Assembly: GCA_902596375.1 (NCBI GenBank)
Contig: CACJTU010000004.1
Coordinates: 1 to 64,000 of the forward strand
DNA: 64,000 nt
Source of the DNA: an uncultured Pelagibacteraceae bacterium
GTDB lineage: Bacteria; Pseudomonadota; Alphaproteobacteria; Pelagibacterales; Pelagibacteraceae
Reading direction: 5' to 3'
Below, piece after piece: positions 7,738 through 17,357 of the stretch. The position numbers and the translations under genes were made by a program. The notes below the pieces were generated by a model. The model was not told the DNA's origin and made no database searches. It worked only from the letters and a program-made list of their open reading frames with translations. The number at the start of each line of letters is the position of its first letter. The first letter of the stretch is position 1.

Positions 7738-8841
7738 ATGAAAATTGAGCTAGTTGAAAATAAGGTTTATTTTAATAACGGGTCTGAAAAAAAAGAAATT
7801 CACCCATTCTGGTTAAGAGAAAGAGTTAATGGTGAGGAGTATTTAGATAAAGGAACTCAGCAAAGACTTTTTGATCCTACCTTTTTAAGTAATAATATTT
7901 CAATAAATAAAGCAAAACTTAATGAAAAATACTTAGAGGTTGATTTTAATGATGGTGTTAATTCAAAATTAGAAATTGATAAAATTAAATCTGAATTTTC
8001 AAAAGAAGATATTGTAATAAAATCTATTGAAAAAAACAAATGGGATTCCTCTTTAAAAAATATAAAAAATTTTGAATATCAAGAAAATTTTTACGAAAGT
8101 AAAGAGATGCATGATCTACTTGTTTCATTTTACAAATATGGTTTTGTAATAATTAAAAATATTCCAACATCTAAGAATTATATTGTGGAATTTGCAAATT
8201 CTATAGGTAGTGTTCGAAGAACAAATTTTGGTGAATATTTTAATGTAAAATCTAAACCTGATCCAAACGATCTTGCTTATACTTCATTGGCATTAGCACC
8301 TCATACTGACAATCCTTATAGAAATCCTGTACCATGTATTCAAATTTTGCATTGTATAGAAAGTAAAGTTTCAGGAGGATTATCAACTTTAGTAGATGGT
8401 TATACAGTTACTGAAGATTTAAAAAATCAATATCCAGAATTTTATAAAATTTTAACTGAAGTAAAAGTTAGATTTAGATTCATAGATAAAGAAGTAATTT
8501 TAGAAACTATTTCCCCTTTGATTGAACTAAATGAGGATAAGAGTTTCAAGCAGGTAAGATTTAGTCCTAGATTAGACTATGTTCCAATTTTAGAAAAAGA
8601 AAAATTAGATCTTTACTACCAAGCAAGAAAAAAAATATCTGAAATGTATAATTCAGATAAGTATAAAATTGAATTTAAACTTGAGCCAAAAGACTTAATG
8701 ATGATGGATAATCATAGACTGCTCCATGGGAGAACAGCTTATGAAACAAAGGAAGGTGAGAGATTTTTACAAGGTTGTTACATTGATTACGATAGTACTG
8801 AAGGAAAACTTAGACACCTAAAAAGGAAGTTTAATCTTTAA
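7738..8841 (+). CDS. Gamma-butyrobetaine-hydroxylase-like 2-oxoglutarate/Fe(II) oxygenase
   Basis: 367 residues. Residues 1-95 form the small N-terminal GBBH domain (HPFWLRER, QQRLFDP), followed by a TauD/TfdA-type catalytic domain with the iron ligands H189 and D191 (APHTDNPYRNPVP) and distal H330 (DNHRLLHGRTAY), and the 2-oxoglutarate arginine near R342. The cysteines that bind zinc in the animal N-terminal domain are absent (LRERVNGEEYLDKGTQQR). Substrates of the family are trimethylammonium compounds such as gamma-butyrobetaine or trimethyllysine, fitting the betaine theme here. Transcribed alone. Confidence 0.8.
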   Translation: MKIELVENKVYFNNGSEKKEIHPFWLRERVNGEEYLDKGTQQRLFDPTFLSNNISINKAKLNEKYLEVDFNDGVNSKLEIDKIKSEFSKEDIVIKSIEKNKWDSSLKNIKNFEYQENFYESKEMHDLLVSFYKYGFVIIKNIPTSKNYIVEFANSIGSVRRTNFGEYFNVKSKPDPNDLAYTSLALAPHTDNPYRNPVPCIQILHCIESKVSGGLSTLVDGYTVTEDLKNQYPEFYKILTEVKVRFRFIDKEVILETISPLIELNEDKSFKQVRFSPRLDYVPILEKEKLDLYYQARKKISEMYNSDKYKIEFKLEPKDLMMMDNHRLLHGRTAYETKEGERFLQGCYIDYDSTEGKLRHLKRKFNL

Positions 8842-9418
8842 ACAAATTTTCTATTTGCGCTTCGGCCTCTTTGATTGATTTTTCATAATCTAGTGCCATT
8901 TGGTCTGCACTGATTATATCTACTTTTTCTATACCAAAAAAGTTAAGAATAAATTTTAACCAAGGAGTTAAAAAATCTTCTGAACTATTTAGTTTTGTTC
9001 CTCCAGAAGTAATAACTAAATATGCATGTTTGTTTTTTAATAATCCCTCTCTTCTACCATTTGGTTTAAATCTAAAAGTTTCACCTATACGAGCAGCTAA
9101 ATCCGACCAAGCTTTAAGAGTTGCTGGTGGTCCATAATTATAAATTGGTGCTGAAATTATAATGACATCACTCTCTTTTAATTCTTTTACAAGCTTGTCA
9201 GAAAGCTCAAACATTTTTTTATGTTCTTCTGTTTGGTCTTTTTCATCAATATTCATTCCAGATTCTGTAAGCCCACTTACAAAAAGCATCTCATCATCTA
9301 AATCTCTATAAATTACTTCATCTTCTGGTTTTTTAATTTTATCTAAAAGTTTTTTTGCTAAAGCTCTTGAGGTAGAGCCTTTTTTTCTAGCACTGGAATC
9401 TATTTGATAAATCTTCAT
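8831..9418 (-). CDS. azoR: FMN-dependent NADH-azoreductase-like flavoprotein
   Basis: 195 residues of flavodoxin-like fold. Phosphate-binding loop SSARKKGSTSRALAKKL near residues 8-24, then APIYNYGPPATLKAWSDLAARIGETFRF, characteristic of AzoR, and LVITSGGT. Such enzymes reduce quinones and azo compounds with NADH through FMN in the cytoplasm. Its 3' end overlaps the oxygenase gene by 11 bases (convergent). It follows ccdA by nine bases. Confidence 0.87.
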   Translation of the reverse strand: MKIYQIDSSARKKGSTSRALAKKLLDKIKKPEDEVIYRDLDDEMLFVSGLTESGMNIDEKDQTEEHKKMFELSDKLVKELKESDVIIISAPIYNYGPPATLKAWSDLAARIGETFRFKPNGRREGLLKNKHAYLVITSGGTKLNSSEDFLTPWLKFILNFFGIEKVDIISADQMALDYEKSIKEAEAQIENLFKD

Positions 9419-9427
9419 TAATACTTT

Positions 9428-10135
9428 TTATCCGAATTTTTGCATAAATGGAAAGATTTCAATTATATAAAATCCAATTGCTTGTAATTGATTAGTTAAA
9501 ATTAAAATACCTGTAACTAAAAGAGTCATTCCACCTATTTTTGAAATTAAATTTATGTTTTTCTTAAAATTTTTAGAAAATAATAAGAACCTTTGAATTA
9601 AGTATCCAGATAAAACAAATGGAATAGCAAGACCTAATGAATAAGAAATTAACAAGATTACAGCTCTTGATAAAGTTTCTTCAATAGATGCTAAAGCTAA
9701 AATTGAACCTAAAATTGGACCAATACATGGTGTCCAGCCAAAACCAAAAGCAACACCTATAACATATGGAAAAAGAATATTTCTTGATTCTTTTGCATCA
9801 AACCTTTTTTCAAAATTTAAATATGGAATATTGATAATTCCAATTAATTGTAGAGAAAAAATTATAATAACTATTCCAGCTGAAATTCTTAATACCTCTG
9901 AATTTTGTAATAATGCCTGTCCCAAAAAAGATGCTGATGCACCTAGAAGAACAAATACAGTTGAGAACCCTAAACAAAATAAAATTAATGGAAAAAAATT
10001 GATTTTTTTTTGATTTAAAATTTCTTGTAAAGATTGGCCAGAAATATAAGAAATATATCCAGGTATTAAAGGTAGGACACATGGAGACAAAAAACTTATC
10101 AGTCCTGCTCCAAAAGCAATTAAGAATTCAAACAT
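9428..10135 (-). CDS. ccdA: Cytochrome c biogenesis / thiol-disulfide transmembrane protein CcdA
   Basis: 235 residues, six predicted transmembrane helices. The paired redox cysteines are C19 in FLSPCVLPLIPGYISY and C137 in FGFGWTPCIGPILGS, both in the characteristic proline-rich contexts. CcdA carries reducing power from thioredoxin to the periplasm for haem attachment to c-type cytochromes; two c-type cytochromes lie at 27.3-29.2 kb. The ATG directly abuts the ppc stop (10136), suggesting joint transcription with ppc. Confidence 0.9.
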   Translation of the reverse strand: MFEFLIAFGAGLISFLSPCVLPLIPGYISYISGQSLQEILNQKKINFFPLILFCLGFSTVFVLLGASASFLGQALLQNSEVLRISAGIVIIIFSLQLIGIINIPYLNFEKRFDAKESRNILFPYVIGVAFGFGWTPCIGPILGSILALASIEETLSRAVILLISYSLGLAIPFVLSGYLIQRFLLFSKNFKKNINLISKIGGMTLLVTGILILTNQLQAIGFYIIEIFPFMQKFG

Positions 10136-12826
10136 TTATCCAGTATTTTTCATTGCTGCAGAAATACCTGCAATCGATGTCATTAAAGCATCTTCAAGAA
10201 ATTTTTTATCTAAATTTTTATATTTTTTATTTTTTAATTTATTCATCACATTTGCCTGTAGTATATTTAACATCTCAGTATAATTGTTTCTTATAAATAA
10301 AGACTTTCTAAATTCTTTTCTCTCTTTTACTACTTCTTTAGGTGTAATTTTATTATGCAATTTGACCAATCCCTCAAATTGAAATCTTAATTTTTTACCA
10401 ATTCTCTTTAATGAGGGATCAGCTAAATTATTTTCATAAATAACTGATATATCTGGATCTACTTTAGAAATTACCATATCCAAAATATCCATAGTTGATA
10501 CAAAGTAAGGCCAATTTTTCTCCATGTCAGTCATTGTTTTTTTAAACTTTTTGATTGAACCATATCTCAATGCCTCAGTTGTACCAAGCCAAGCAGGTAA
10601 CATTAATCTAATTTGTGTCCATGCAAAAACCCAAGGGATTGCTCTTAAACTTTGGATGTTATCAACATTCTTTCTTTTGGTTGGTCTTGAACCGATCGCA
10701 AGCTTTCCTAGTGATTTATGAGGTGTAACAGTTTTGAAGTAACGAATAAAATCCTCACTTTGATTTAAGTATTTTCTATATGCGGATGTTGAAATTTCTG
10801 ACATTTTTTCTATCAAATCACGCCAATTTGATTTTGATCTTGGTGGTGGATTTAAAGAAGCATCCATTACAGAACCAATATAGCTGCAGAGGTTATATTC
10901 AGCTAAAGGTTTGTATCCATATTTTTGCTGAATTACCTCCCCTTGATCAGTAATTCTTATTTTACCATTAACTGTTCCGGAAGGTTGTGATTTTAAAGTA
11001 GCCTGAATAGGTCCACCTCCTCTTCCTGGAGATCCACCTCTACCGTGGAAGAAAACAAGATCTATTTTATATTTTTTAGCTAAACTTCTAAGCTCCTCTT
11101 GAAGTTTGTATTGATGCCAGCTTGCAGATAATTTTCCAGCATCTTTACTAGAGTCAGAATATCCAATCATTACTTCCTGCTTTGAATTAATCATTTTTCT
11201 ATACCATGAAAGTTTGAATAAATTTGTCATTACACCATTGGCATTTTTTAAATCATCCAAAGTTTCAAAAAGAGGCACAACTCTTAATAAATTTTTGTTT
11301 TGTGCCTGCATTTGTAAAAAATAAACAGATAAAATATCAGATGCTGTTGAGGTCATTGATATTACATATGCACCTAGACACTCAATTGGTGTTTTTGCTA
11401 TCTGTTTGAAAGTATTCCAAACTTCTTTATTTTCTTTATCTTTTATTTTTATTTTATCTACAAAAAATTTTTTTTCTTTTATAGATTTATTTAATAATTT
11501 TACTTTTTCTATTTCAGTAAAAGAAGAATATTTTATATTTTTTTTCTTTTTAAAAATTTCGTTTAAAAGTTTTTCATGTCTATCTGCCTCTTGTCTTATA
11601 TCTAATCTTGCTAAATTAATTCCAAAGCACCTGACTCTTCTCATTAAATCTAATAGGTCTGCATTTGCAATATACTCTCCTCGGTTTGCTTTTAATGATT
11701 TTCTTACTTCTCTTAATGGAAGAGTTATTTCATTTTTATTTTGAATTAATTTTTTTTCATCTAAATCTGCATCGTTATTTAAATGATTTTCAATTAATTG
11801 ATGGGTTAGTCTTACCTTGTCCCTAATTGGTCTCAAATAAACTCTATAAGGTTCATAGCTATTTCCTGTTGCTATTTTAATTTTTGTAGAGCATTCCGCC
11901 ATTGATAAATTTTGTATCAACTTAGTAAGTTCTTTCTCATATAATTTTGCAGCTTGCCATCTAGAAAATAAAATTACCTTCTTTGTAACTTCAGCTGTTA
12001 CATTAGGATTTCCATCTCTATCTCCACCCATCCATGATCCAAATTGAATTGGATTAAAATCACGCGGCAAATCTTTCTTTAAATTTTTTCTGAATATGTC
12101 GTTAAGTCTTTTATAAACTTTAGGAATGGTATCCCATAGACTATCCTCGATAACGGCTAAACCCCACCTCGCTTCATCTAATGGAGATGGTTTAGTCCTT
12201 TTAAGTTCATCTGTTTTCCATATTATTGCAATTTCCGAGTAGAGCTTCCTATCTAATTCTATAATCTTAGATGGATATTTTTTATAAAGATGTCTTTGCT
12301 CCATAATTTCAATTAAATTGGCATATTTTTGAATTAAAGTTCTCCTTTTTACTTCAGTAGGATGAGCGGTAAGTACAATGCCTATATCAAGTTTTGTGGC
12401 TTGTTCGTAAATTTTTTTATCCGAAATTTTTTTATTTTTAAATAAACTTTCTATTATATCTTCAATGAAAAGATTTTGATTTTTACTTTTAAAATATGGA
12501 TTTTCAAATTCATTTAACTTTCTAGATGCATCTAATGACTCAGCTAGATTCATTAAATTTAAAATATGTGAAAATGCTCTTGTTAATTTAAACGTATTTT
12601 TAGGAGAAAGTTTTTTTACTTCTTTCGAAATTTTTGAAAAAATTTTACTTTTATTTTTATCTGATAAAGTATTTTTTGATAATAATCTAAATTTTTCAAC
12701 AATTTCAAAAAAGGCTGGACCTTCCTGATCTTTAATTACTCTTCCAAGGAAAGTTCCTAATAATCTAATATCTTCTCTTAAAAGCTTTGTAGGTATTCGC
12801 TCATAGTAAAGATCTCTTTTCTTCAT
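10136..12826 (-). CDS. ppc: Phosphoenolpyruvate carboxylase
   Basis: 896 residues, usual family length. Carboxylates PEP to oxaloacetate to refill the TCA cycle. Signatures in order: LTAHPTEVKRRT (catalytic His), SWMGGDRDGNPNVT, MIGYSDSSKDAG, and FHGRGGSPGRGGGP, the glycine-rich catalytic loop. The C-terminal end is the typical N-T-G (AAMKNTG), which takes part in allosteric control. The start overlaps the 3' end of the SMP-30 gene upstream by 26 bases, so it may be read as part of that operon. Confidence 0.95.
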   Translation of the reverse strand: MKKRDLYYERIPTKLLREDIRLLGTFLGRVIKDQEGPAFFEIVEKFRLLSKNTLSDKNKSKIFSKISKEVKKLSPKNTFKLTRAFSHILNLMNLAESLDASRKLNEFENPYFKSKNQNLFIEDIIESLFKNKKISDKKIYEQATKLDIGIVLTAHPTEVKRRTLIQKYANLIEIMEQRHLYKKYPSKIIELDRKLYSEIAIIWKTDELKRTKPSPLDEARWGLAVIEDSLWDTIPKVYKRLNDIFRKNLKKDLPRDFNPIQFGSWMGGDRDGNPNVTAEVTKKVILFSRWQAAKLYEKELTKLIQNLSMAECSTKIKIATGNSYEPYRVYLRPIRDKVRLTHQLIENHLNNDADLDEKKLIQNKNEITLPLREVRKSLKANRGEYIANADLLDLMRRVRCFGINLARLDIRQEADRHEKLLNEIFKKKKNIKYSSFTEIEKVKLLNKSIKEKKFFVDKIKIKDKENKEVWNTFKQIAKTPIECLGAYVISMTSTASDILSVYFLQMQAQNKNLLRVVPLFETLDDLKNANGVMTNLFKLSWYRKMINSKQEVMIGYSDSSKDAGKLSASWHQYKLQEELRSLAKKYKIDLVFFHGRGGSPGRGGGPIQATLKSQPSGTVNGKIRITDQGEVIQQKYGYKPLAEYNLCSYIGSVMDASLNPPPRSKSNWRDLIEKMSEISTSAYRKYLNQSEDFIRYFKTVTPHKSLGKLAIGSRPTKRKNVDNIQSLRAIPWVFAWTQIRLMLPAWLGTTEALRYGSIKKFKKTMTDMEKNWPYFVSTMDILDMVISKVDPDISVIYENNLADPSLKRIGKKLRFQFEGLVKLHNKITPKEVVKERKEFRKSLFIRNNYTEMLNILQANVMNKLKNKKYKNLDKKFLEDALMTSIAGISAAMKNTG

Positions 12827-13712
12827 TACTTATAATAAATTTTTTTTGTAAAACTCCTCTTACATTTGTTTTTACACTAAAAAAGAATCCTGAATATCTA
12901 AATTTTCGCAGATCTGCTTTGCTCATTCCTTTTGTAGCTGTTGAAACATAAAGTTCTTTAGTATTTTTACCTCCAAATGCACAATTAGTTATATTTTTTG
13001 CAGGAAACTGAATTCTATGAATTAATTTTGCTTTTTTATTAAAAACAGAAATACAAGCACCATGGAAATGAGCTACCCATAAATTTTTATTTTTATCTAA
13101 AGTCATTCCATCTGGAGATCCTTCTTCTAGAGATAATTTTTTAAAAATTTTTTTACTAACTATTTTATTATTTTTGTTTATCTTAATTTTATAGATTGTT
13201 TTTTTTGGGCTATCTGTGTGATAAAAATTGTACTGATCAATAAACGCTGGTCCATTAGTAATTCTATAATTTTTATCAACTTTAATTAATTTTAAATTTT
13301 TATCTAATTTATATAAAGAACCTTTTTCAATTTTTCTTTCCAAGTTATCCATAGTTCCAAACCAAAGATTTCCAGCAGGATCTGTTTTTCCATCATTAAT
13401 TCTATTTAGTTTCAAGTTTGGTTCTATCTTTATTGATTTTAAAATTTTTTTAGATTTTAAATTTTGAATTCTTAATTCTCCCTGAAGACCTAAAATAAAA
13501 ATATAATCTTTGATATGAGCGATAAAACCAATTTCTTTATTTACTTTAAAGATTTTCTTTTTTTTATTTTTAATATTGAAAGAGCAAATTTTTTTTTTTT
13601 TAATATCTACAAAATAAATTGAGTTATGTTCACTAACCCATAACGTTCCTTCACCTAAAGTACATCTTAATTTCCAAAGAGGTTTTGGTTCTGATGTTTT
13701 TATTTTATTCAT
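12801..13712 (-). CDS. SMP-30/gluconolactonase/LRE-family protein (probable sugar lactonase)
   Basis: 303 residues, six-bladed beta-propeller of the SMP-30 family: CTLGEGTLWV with the metal-ligand glutamate, RINDGKTDPAGNLWFGTMD, ITNGPAFID, EEGSPDGMTLDKNKNLWVAHF, and NCAFGGKNTKELYVSTA. These match the divalent-metal ligands of sugar-acid lactonases (Glu, Asn, Asn, Asp). Lysine content is high. Overlap of eight bases with the enolase-superfamily dehydratase gene supports a shared task: opening a sugar lactone to the acid that the dehydratase uses. Confidence 0.85.
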   Translation of the reverse strand: MNKIKTSEPKPLWKLRCTLGEGTLWVSEHNSIYFVDIKKKKICSFNIKNKKKKIFKVNKEIGFIAHIKDYIFILGLQGELRIQNLKSKKILKSIKIEPNLKLNRINDGKTDPAGNLWFGTMDNLERKIEKGSLYKLDKNLKLIKVDKNYRITNGPAFIDQYNFYHTDSPKKTIYKIKINKNNKIVSKKIFKKLSLEEGSPDGMTLDKNKNLWVAHFHGACISVFNKKAKLIHRIQFPAKNITNCAFGGKNTKELYVSTATKGMSKADLRKFRYSGFFFSVKTNVRGVLQKKFIISNEEKRSLL

Positions 13713-14877
13713 TTACTTCAAAATCTTTAATAAAATCTTCATTTGGGTTTATACCAATACCTATATTATCTGTTACTGATGCAAAACCATTATTGTTTTT
13801 AACTTGATCTAAAATTGAAAATTCTTCCTTTGGTAAATCTGTGATAAAAATATTTTTTTCCGTAGTATCGAACTCAAGCATAGATTTTGATGGAAATAAC
13901 CCACCAGGCATATCTGGCTGAGCTGTTAACAAATGTAGATTAACCGCAATACTAATTGCAGATCCCCATACATGATTAATTACTGGTATAAAATTAGCTT
14001 GTGCTAATGCCGCAACCTTTAAGTACTCAGTAATGCCACCAAGACCACAAACCTCTGGTTGAGCAATATCAATACATTTATTTGATATTAATTTATTCCA
14101 ACCATATTTGGTAAATTCAGCTTCTCCTCCTGCAATGCTAGTAGAAATTTTTTGTTTTAATTCTCTATAACTCTCATAATCTTCAGGAGCAACTGGTTCT
14201 TCAAACCAATAAATATCAAGTTCATCTAAACCTTTTCCGACATAAAAAGCATCTTTTAAATTATAAGCATGATTTGCATCAACCATTAATTTGAAATCTT
14301 TTCCAACAGAGTCTCTTACAGCTTGAACTAACTTTAAATCCTCTTTTGGACCTAACCCAACTTTCATTTTCATAGCTTTAAAATTTTTTGATTTTATTTG
14401 CTTAGACTCTTCTTTGAACAAGTCAATCAATTCATCAACTGTTTTTTTTTGTAACATCATTCCATACCCATAAACAGGAATGTCGTTATTACATTTACCA
14501 CCAACAAGTTGATAAAGAGGAGAGTTTGTTTTCTTTCCAAGAATATCCCATAAAGCAATATCTACACCTGATAATGCTTGAATTGGCATTCCCTTTTGAC
14601 CACTATCTCTTAAAAGATTGTATACTTTTTGCCAGATGTATTCTTTGTTTAAAGGATCTTCACCAATTACTAAAGGCTTTATAACTTTTTCAATAATAAA
14701 TTTGTTGGCTAAAGCTATATTTCCAGGACCAAAACATTCACCCCAACCTGTTATTCCTTCGTCTGTTTGAACTTCAACAAGATGGGCTGTACGATGTTTA
14801 TAATACTGTTGTGAGTAACCAAGCTCTTTTTCTAACTCATATCTAAGTACATGACTTTTAATAGAAGTTATTTTCAC
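13705..14877 (-). CDS. Enolase-superfamily sugar-acid dehydratase (mandelate racemase subgroup)
   Basis: 390 residues from a GTG. N-terminal capping domain (1-125), then the barrel with the KxK motif K170/K172, metal ligands D200 (DANHAY), E226 (FEEP) and E252 (GGEAE), and the His302/Asp270 dyad (INHVWGS; IDIAQPEVCGLGG). This set defines the mandelate-racemase subgroup, mostly acid-sugar dehydratases yielding 2-keto-3-deoxy acids. Neighbours (SMP-30 lactonase, FAH hydrolase, SDR, TRAP transporter) fit an L-fuconate-like or galactonate-like substrate. Specificity is not readable from the motifs. Confidence 0.85.
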   Translation of the reverse strand: MKITSIKSHVLRYELEKELGYSQQYYKHRTAHLVEVQTDEGITGWGECFGPGNIALANKFIIEKVIKPLVIGEDPLNKEYIWQKVYNLLRDSGQKGMPIQALSGVDIALWDILGKKTNSPLYQLVGGKCNNDIPVYGYGMMLQKKTVDELIDLFKEESKQIKSKNFKAMKMKVGLGPKEDLKLVQAVRDSVGKDFKLMVDANHAYNLKDAFYVGKGLDELDIYWFEEPVAPEDYESYRELKQKISTSIAGGEAEFTKYGWNKLISNKCIDIAQPEVCGLGGITEYLKVAALAQANFIPVINHVWGSAISIAVNLHLLTAQPDMPGGLFPSKSMLEFDTTEKNIFITDLPKEEFSILDQVKNNNGFASVTDNIGIGINPNEDFIKDFEVNE

Positions 14878-14883
14878 AATTAA

Positions 14884-15726
14884 TTATAAAGCAACTACCT
14901 TTGAGTTTTGCTCTCCTAAGTTTTCTATTGATAATTTCATTGTATCACCTGCTTTTAAAAATTGTTGAGGTTTCATTCCCATACCAACTCCTGGAGGTGT
15001 TCCAGTTGTAATTATATCACCTGCTTGAAGAGACATAAATTTACTTAAATAAGATACAATTACATCAACATTGAATATCATTGTGCTTGTGTTACCTGTT
15101 TGCATTCTTTTACCATTAACATCTAAACTCATTTTTAAATTGTTAACATCTACAACTTCATCTTTTGTAACTAAATAAGGTCCAATTGGTCCATAAGTAT
15201 CATGTGATTTTCCCTTAACCCATTGACCCATTTTTTCAATTTGCCATTCTCTTTCACTCACATCATTAACTAAACAATAACCTAATATATGATCTTGAGC
15301 TTGACTTTCAGAGATATGTTTTGTTTCTTTTCCTATAATAATCCCAAGTTCAACTTCCCAGTCTAATTTTTTAGATCCTGAAACTATTTCAACATCATCA
15401 TTAGGTCCAACTATACAACTAGTAGCTTTCATAAAAACTATTGGCTCAGAAGGAACATCGGCTCCAGTTTCAGCAGCATGATCAGAATAATTTAATCCAA
15501 TTGCAACAAATTTACCTGGCTTAGCAATACAAGATCCTATTCGATCACTTGAAGATAATTCTGGTAAAGAAGATAAATCAGCATTTTGTAATTTAGAAAT
15601 AGTTTCAAAATTTAAATGATCAGGATTTAAATCTTTAACATGAGAACTAATATCTCTAATTTTACCATCTTTATCTAATACAGCTGGCTTTTCGCTGCCT
15701 TTTTGTCCTACTCTTAATAATTTCAT
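14884..15726 (-). CDS. FAH-family hydrolase, likely 2,4-diketo-3-deoxy-sugar-acid hydrolase
   Basis: 280 residues. Fumarylacetoacetate-hydrolase fold: CIAKPGKFVAIGLNYSDHA, PSEPIVFMKATSCIVGP, metal ligands in LDWEVELGIIIG and LVNDVSEREWQ, then KSHDTYGPIGPYLVT and GDIITTGTPPGVG. It closely resembles enzymes annotated as 2,4-diketo-3-deoxy-L-fuconate hydrolase (giving pyruvate and L-lactate), and the BDH2-like SDR next to it would supply that substrate. Ureidoglycolate lyase is a common but less fitting name for this group. AAAGG Shine-Dalgarno sequence before the ATG. Confidence 0.82.
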   Translation of the reverse strand: MKLLRVGQKGSEKPAVLDKDGKIRDISSHVKDLNPDHLNFETISKLQNADLSSLPELSSSDRIGSCIAKPGKFVAIGLNYSDHAAETGADVPSEPIVFMKATSCIVGPNDDVEIVSGSKKLDWEVELGIIIGKETKHISESQAQDHILGYCLVNDVSEREWQIEKMGQWVKGKSHDTYGPIGPYLVTKDEVVDVNNLKMSLDVNGKRMQTGNTSTMIFNVDVIVSYLSKFMSLQAGDIITTGTPPGVGMGMKPQQFLKAGDTMKLSIENLGEQNSKVVAL

Positions 15727-15747
15727 ATTTATCCTTTTGTTATTTAA

Positions 15748-16491
15748 TTATATTGAAATTCCGCCATCAACATGAATTGTACTTCCTGTTGTAAATGTTG
15801 CATCATCGCTAGCTAAATAAACAGCTACAGCTGCTATTTCTTCTGCCGTACCTAATCTTCCCATAGGTTGTCTTGCTATAAAATCTTTTTTAGCTTGAAC
15901 TGGATCTGGGCTTTGATTTACCCTATCTTGCCAAGAAGGTGAATAAACTGTACCTGGCGCAATTGAATTACATCTAACATTTTGTTTAACGAAATCTGCC
16001 GCAATCGCTTTTGTTAAACCAATTACTGCGCCCTTTGTTGTTCCGTAAACAAATCTATTTGGAAAACCTTTAAAGCTAGATGCGCAAGAAGATATATTAA
16101 TAATACTTCCACCATTTTGTTTGATCATTAAAGGTAAAATAGCTTTACACATAAAGTACATCGATTTGACATTTACATTAGAGGAAAAATCCCAATCTTT
16201 TTCATCACATTCCAATATTGTTCCATGATGAACAAATCCAACAGCATTAAATAAAACATCGACTCTATCTAAAGTTTTAGTAAATTCTAAAATTGCATTG
16301 TTGTCTGTTGAGTCTAGCTTTTGGACTTTAATCTCAGGATATTCTTTGTTTAAATCAGCTAAAGTTTTATCATTTAAATCAGTGGCAGTTACATGAGCGC
16401 CCTCTTTATAAAATGCTATTGCTGTTGCTTTTCCAATCCCTTGGCCTGCTGCTGTTACGAGGATTTTTTTACCTTCTAATCTTCCACTCAT
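15748..16491 (-). CDS. SDR dehydrogenase resembling BDH2/2-keto-3-deoxy-L-fuconate dehydrogenase
   Basis: 247 residues, classical short-chain dehydrogenase. Dinucleotide loop TAAGQGIGKATA, then LFNAVGFVHHGT, the Ser in INISSCASS, catalytic YGTTK, and VRCNSIAPGTVYSP. The whole chain tracks vertebrate BDH2/DHRS6 and its bacterial relatives that oxidise 2-keto-3-deoxy-L-fuconate with NAD. With the FAH hydrolase and dehydratase beside it, oxidation of a 2-keto-3-deoxy acid to the 2,4-diketo form is the best guess. Its start overlaps the reductase stop (ATGA-type). Confidence 0.83.
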   Translation of the reverse strand: MSGRLEGKKILVTAAGQGIGKATAIAFYKEGAHVTATDLNDKTLADLNKEYPEIKVQKLDSTDNNAILEFTKTLDRVDVLFNAVGFVHHGTILECDEKDWDFSSNVNVKSMYFMCKAILPLMIKQNGGSIINISSCASSFKGFPNRFVYGTTKGAVIGLTKAIAADFVKQNVRCNSIAPGTVYSPSWQDRVNQSPDPVQAKKDFIARQPMGRLGTAEEIAAVAVYLASDDATFTTGSTIHVDGGISI

Positions 16492-17357
16492 TTTTTATTT
16501 ATCCTTTCGATTTCATTATAAAGTGAACTATGATCTGTGTTTCCATGACCATTATCGACAAGGGTTTTATACATTTCTTTTACTAAATTTGAAATAGGTA
16601 AATGTGTATTATATGAATTTGCGCACTCTAAAATATTATTCATATCTTTTAAATGGGTAAAAGTTTTACCTTTTGGAGTAAAATCTTTATTTATCATTCT
16701 TTTTCCATGAGTTTGTAAAATTTTACTATCCGCCCAACCTCCTGAGAGAGCTTTAATTAGTTTTACTGGGTCAGCTCCAGCTTTTTCACATAAAGTTATT
16801 GCCTCCGCAACCGCTCCTATTGTAACTCCAACTACAATTTGATTTGCTAACTTTGAAACTTGTCCACTTCCAATAGGTCCAACTAAAGTTGGATTTCCCA
16901 TCGCTTTTAAAATATTTACAGATTTATCAAAAACACTTTGCTCTCCTCCAACCATTATAGCTAAAGAAGCTTCTTCGGCTCCAATAGTTCCTCCTGAAAC
17001 TGGTGCATCTAAATAATTTACATTTTTTGGTTTTAGACTATTTCCATATTTTGTTGCTGTCGTTGGTTTAACAGAACTCATATCAATAACAGTTGATCCA
17101 GATTTTAAATTTTCTAATAAATCTGAATTACTCATTATTGCATCAACAGCGCTATCATCTGTTAACATTGTAATAATAAAGTCATTATCTTTAACAACTT
17201 CACCTAAAGTTTTTGATATTTCAGCACCAAATTCTTTCAAAGGTTCTGCTTTATTAATTGAACGATTGAATGCTTTTAGTTTAAAACCTGATTTTAATAA
17301 ATTTTTAGCCATTGGCAGGCCCATAAGACCTGTTCCAATAAAGCCTATTTTAATCAT
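16488..17357 (-). CDS. 3-hydroxyisobutyrate-dehydrogenase-family reductase (GarR-like)
   Basis: 289 residues. Rossmann start IGFIGTGLMGLPMAKNLL, substrate loop DAPVSGGTIGAEEASLAIMVGG, and the catalytic lysine in GSGQVSKLANQIVVG. Family members include tartronate-semialdehyde reductase, 3-hydroxyisobutyrate dehydrogenase and L-threonate dehydrogenase. In a sugar-acid operon, tartronate semialdehyde or a related 2-keto intermediate is likely, but the motifs do not decide. It overlaps both neighbours by four bases, tying it to the TRAP permease. Confidence 0.82.
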   Translation of the reverse strand: MIKIGFIGTGLMGLPMAKNLLKSGFKLKAFNRSINKAEPLKEFGAEISKTLGEVVKDNDFIITMLTDDSAVDAIMSNSDLLENLKSGSTVIDMSSVKPTTATKYGNSLKPKNVNYLDAPVSGGTIGAEEASLAIMVGGEQSVFDKSVNILKAMGNPTLVGPIGSGQVSKLANQIVVGVTIGAVAEAITLCEKAGADPVKLIKALSGGWADSKILQTHGKRMINKDFTPKGKTFTHLKDMNNILECANSYNTHLPISNLVKEMYKTLVDNGHGNTDHSSLYNEIERINKK

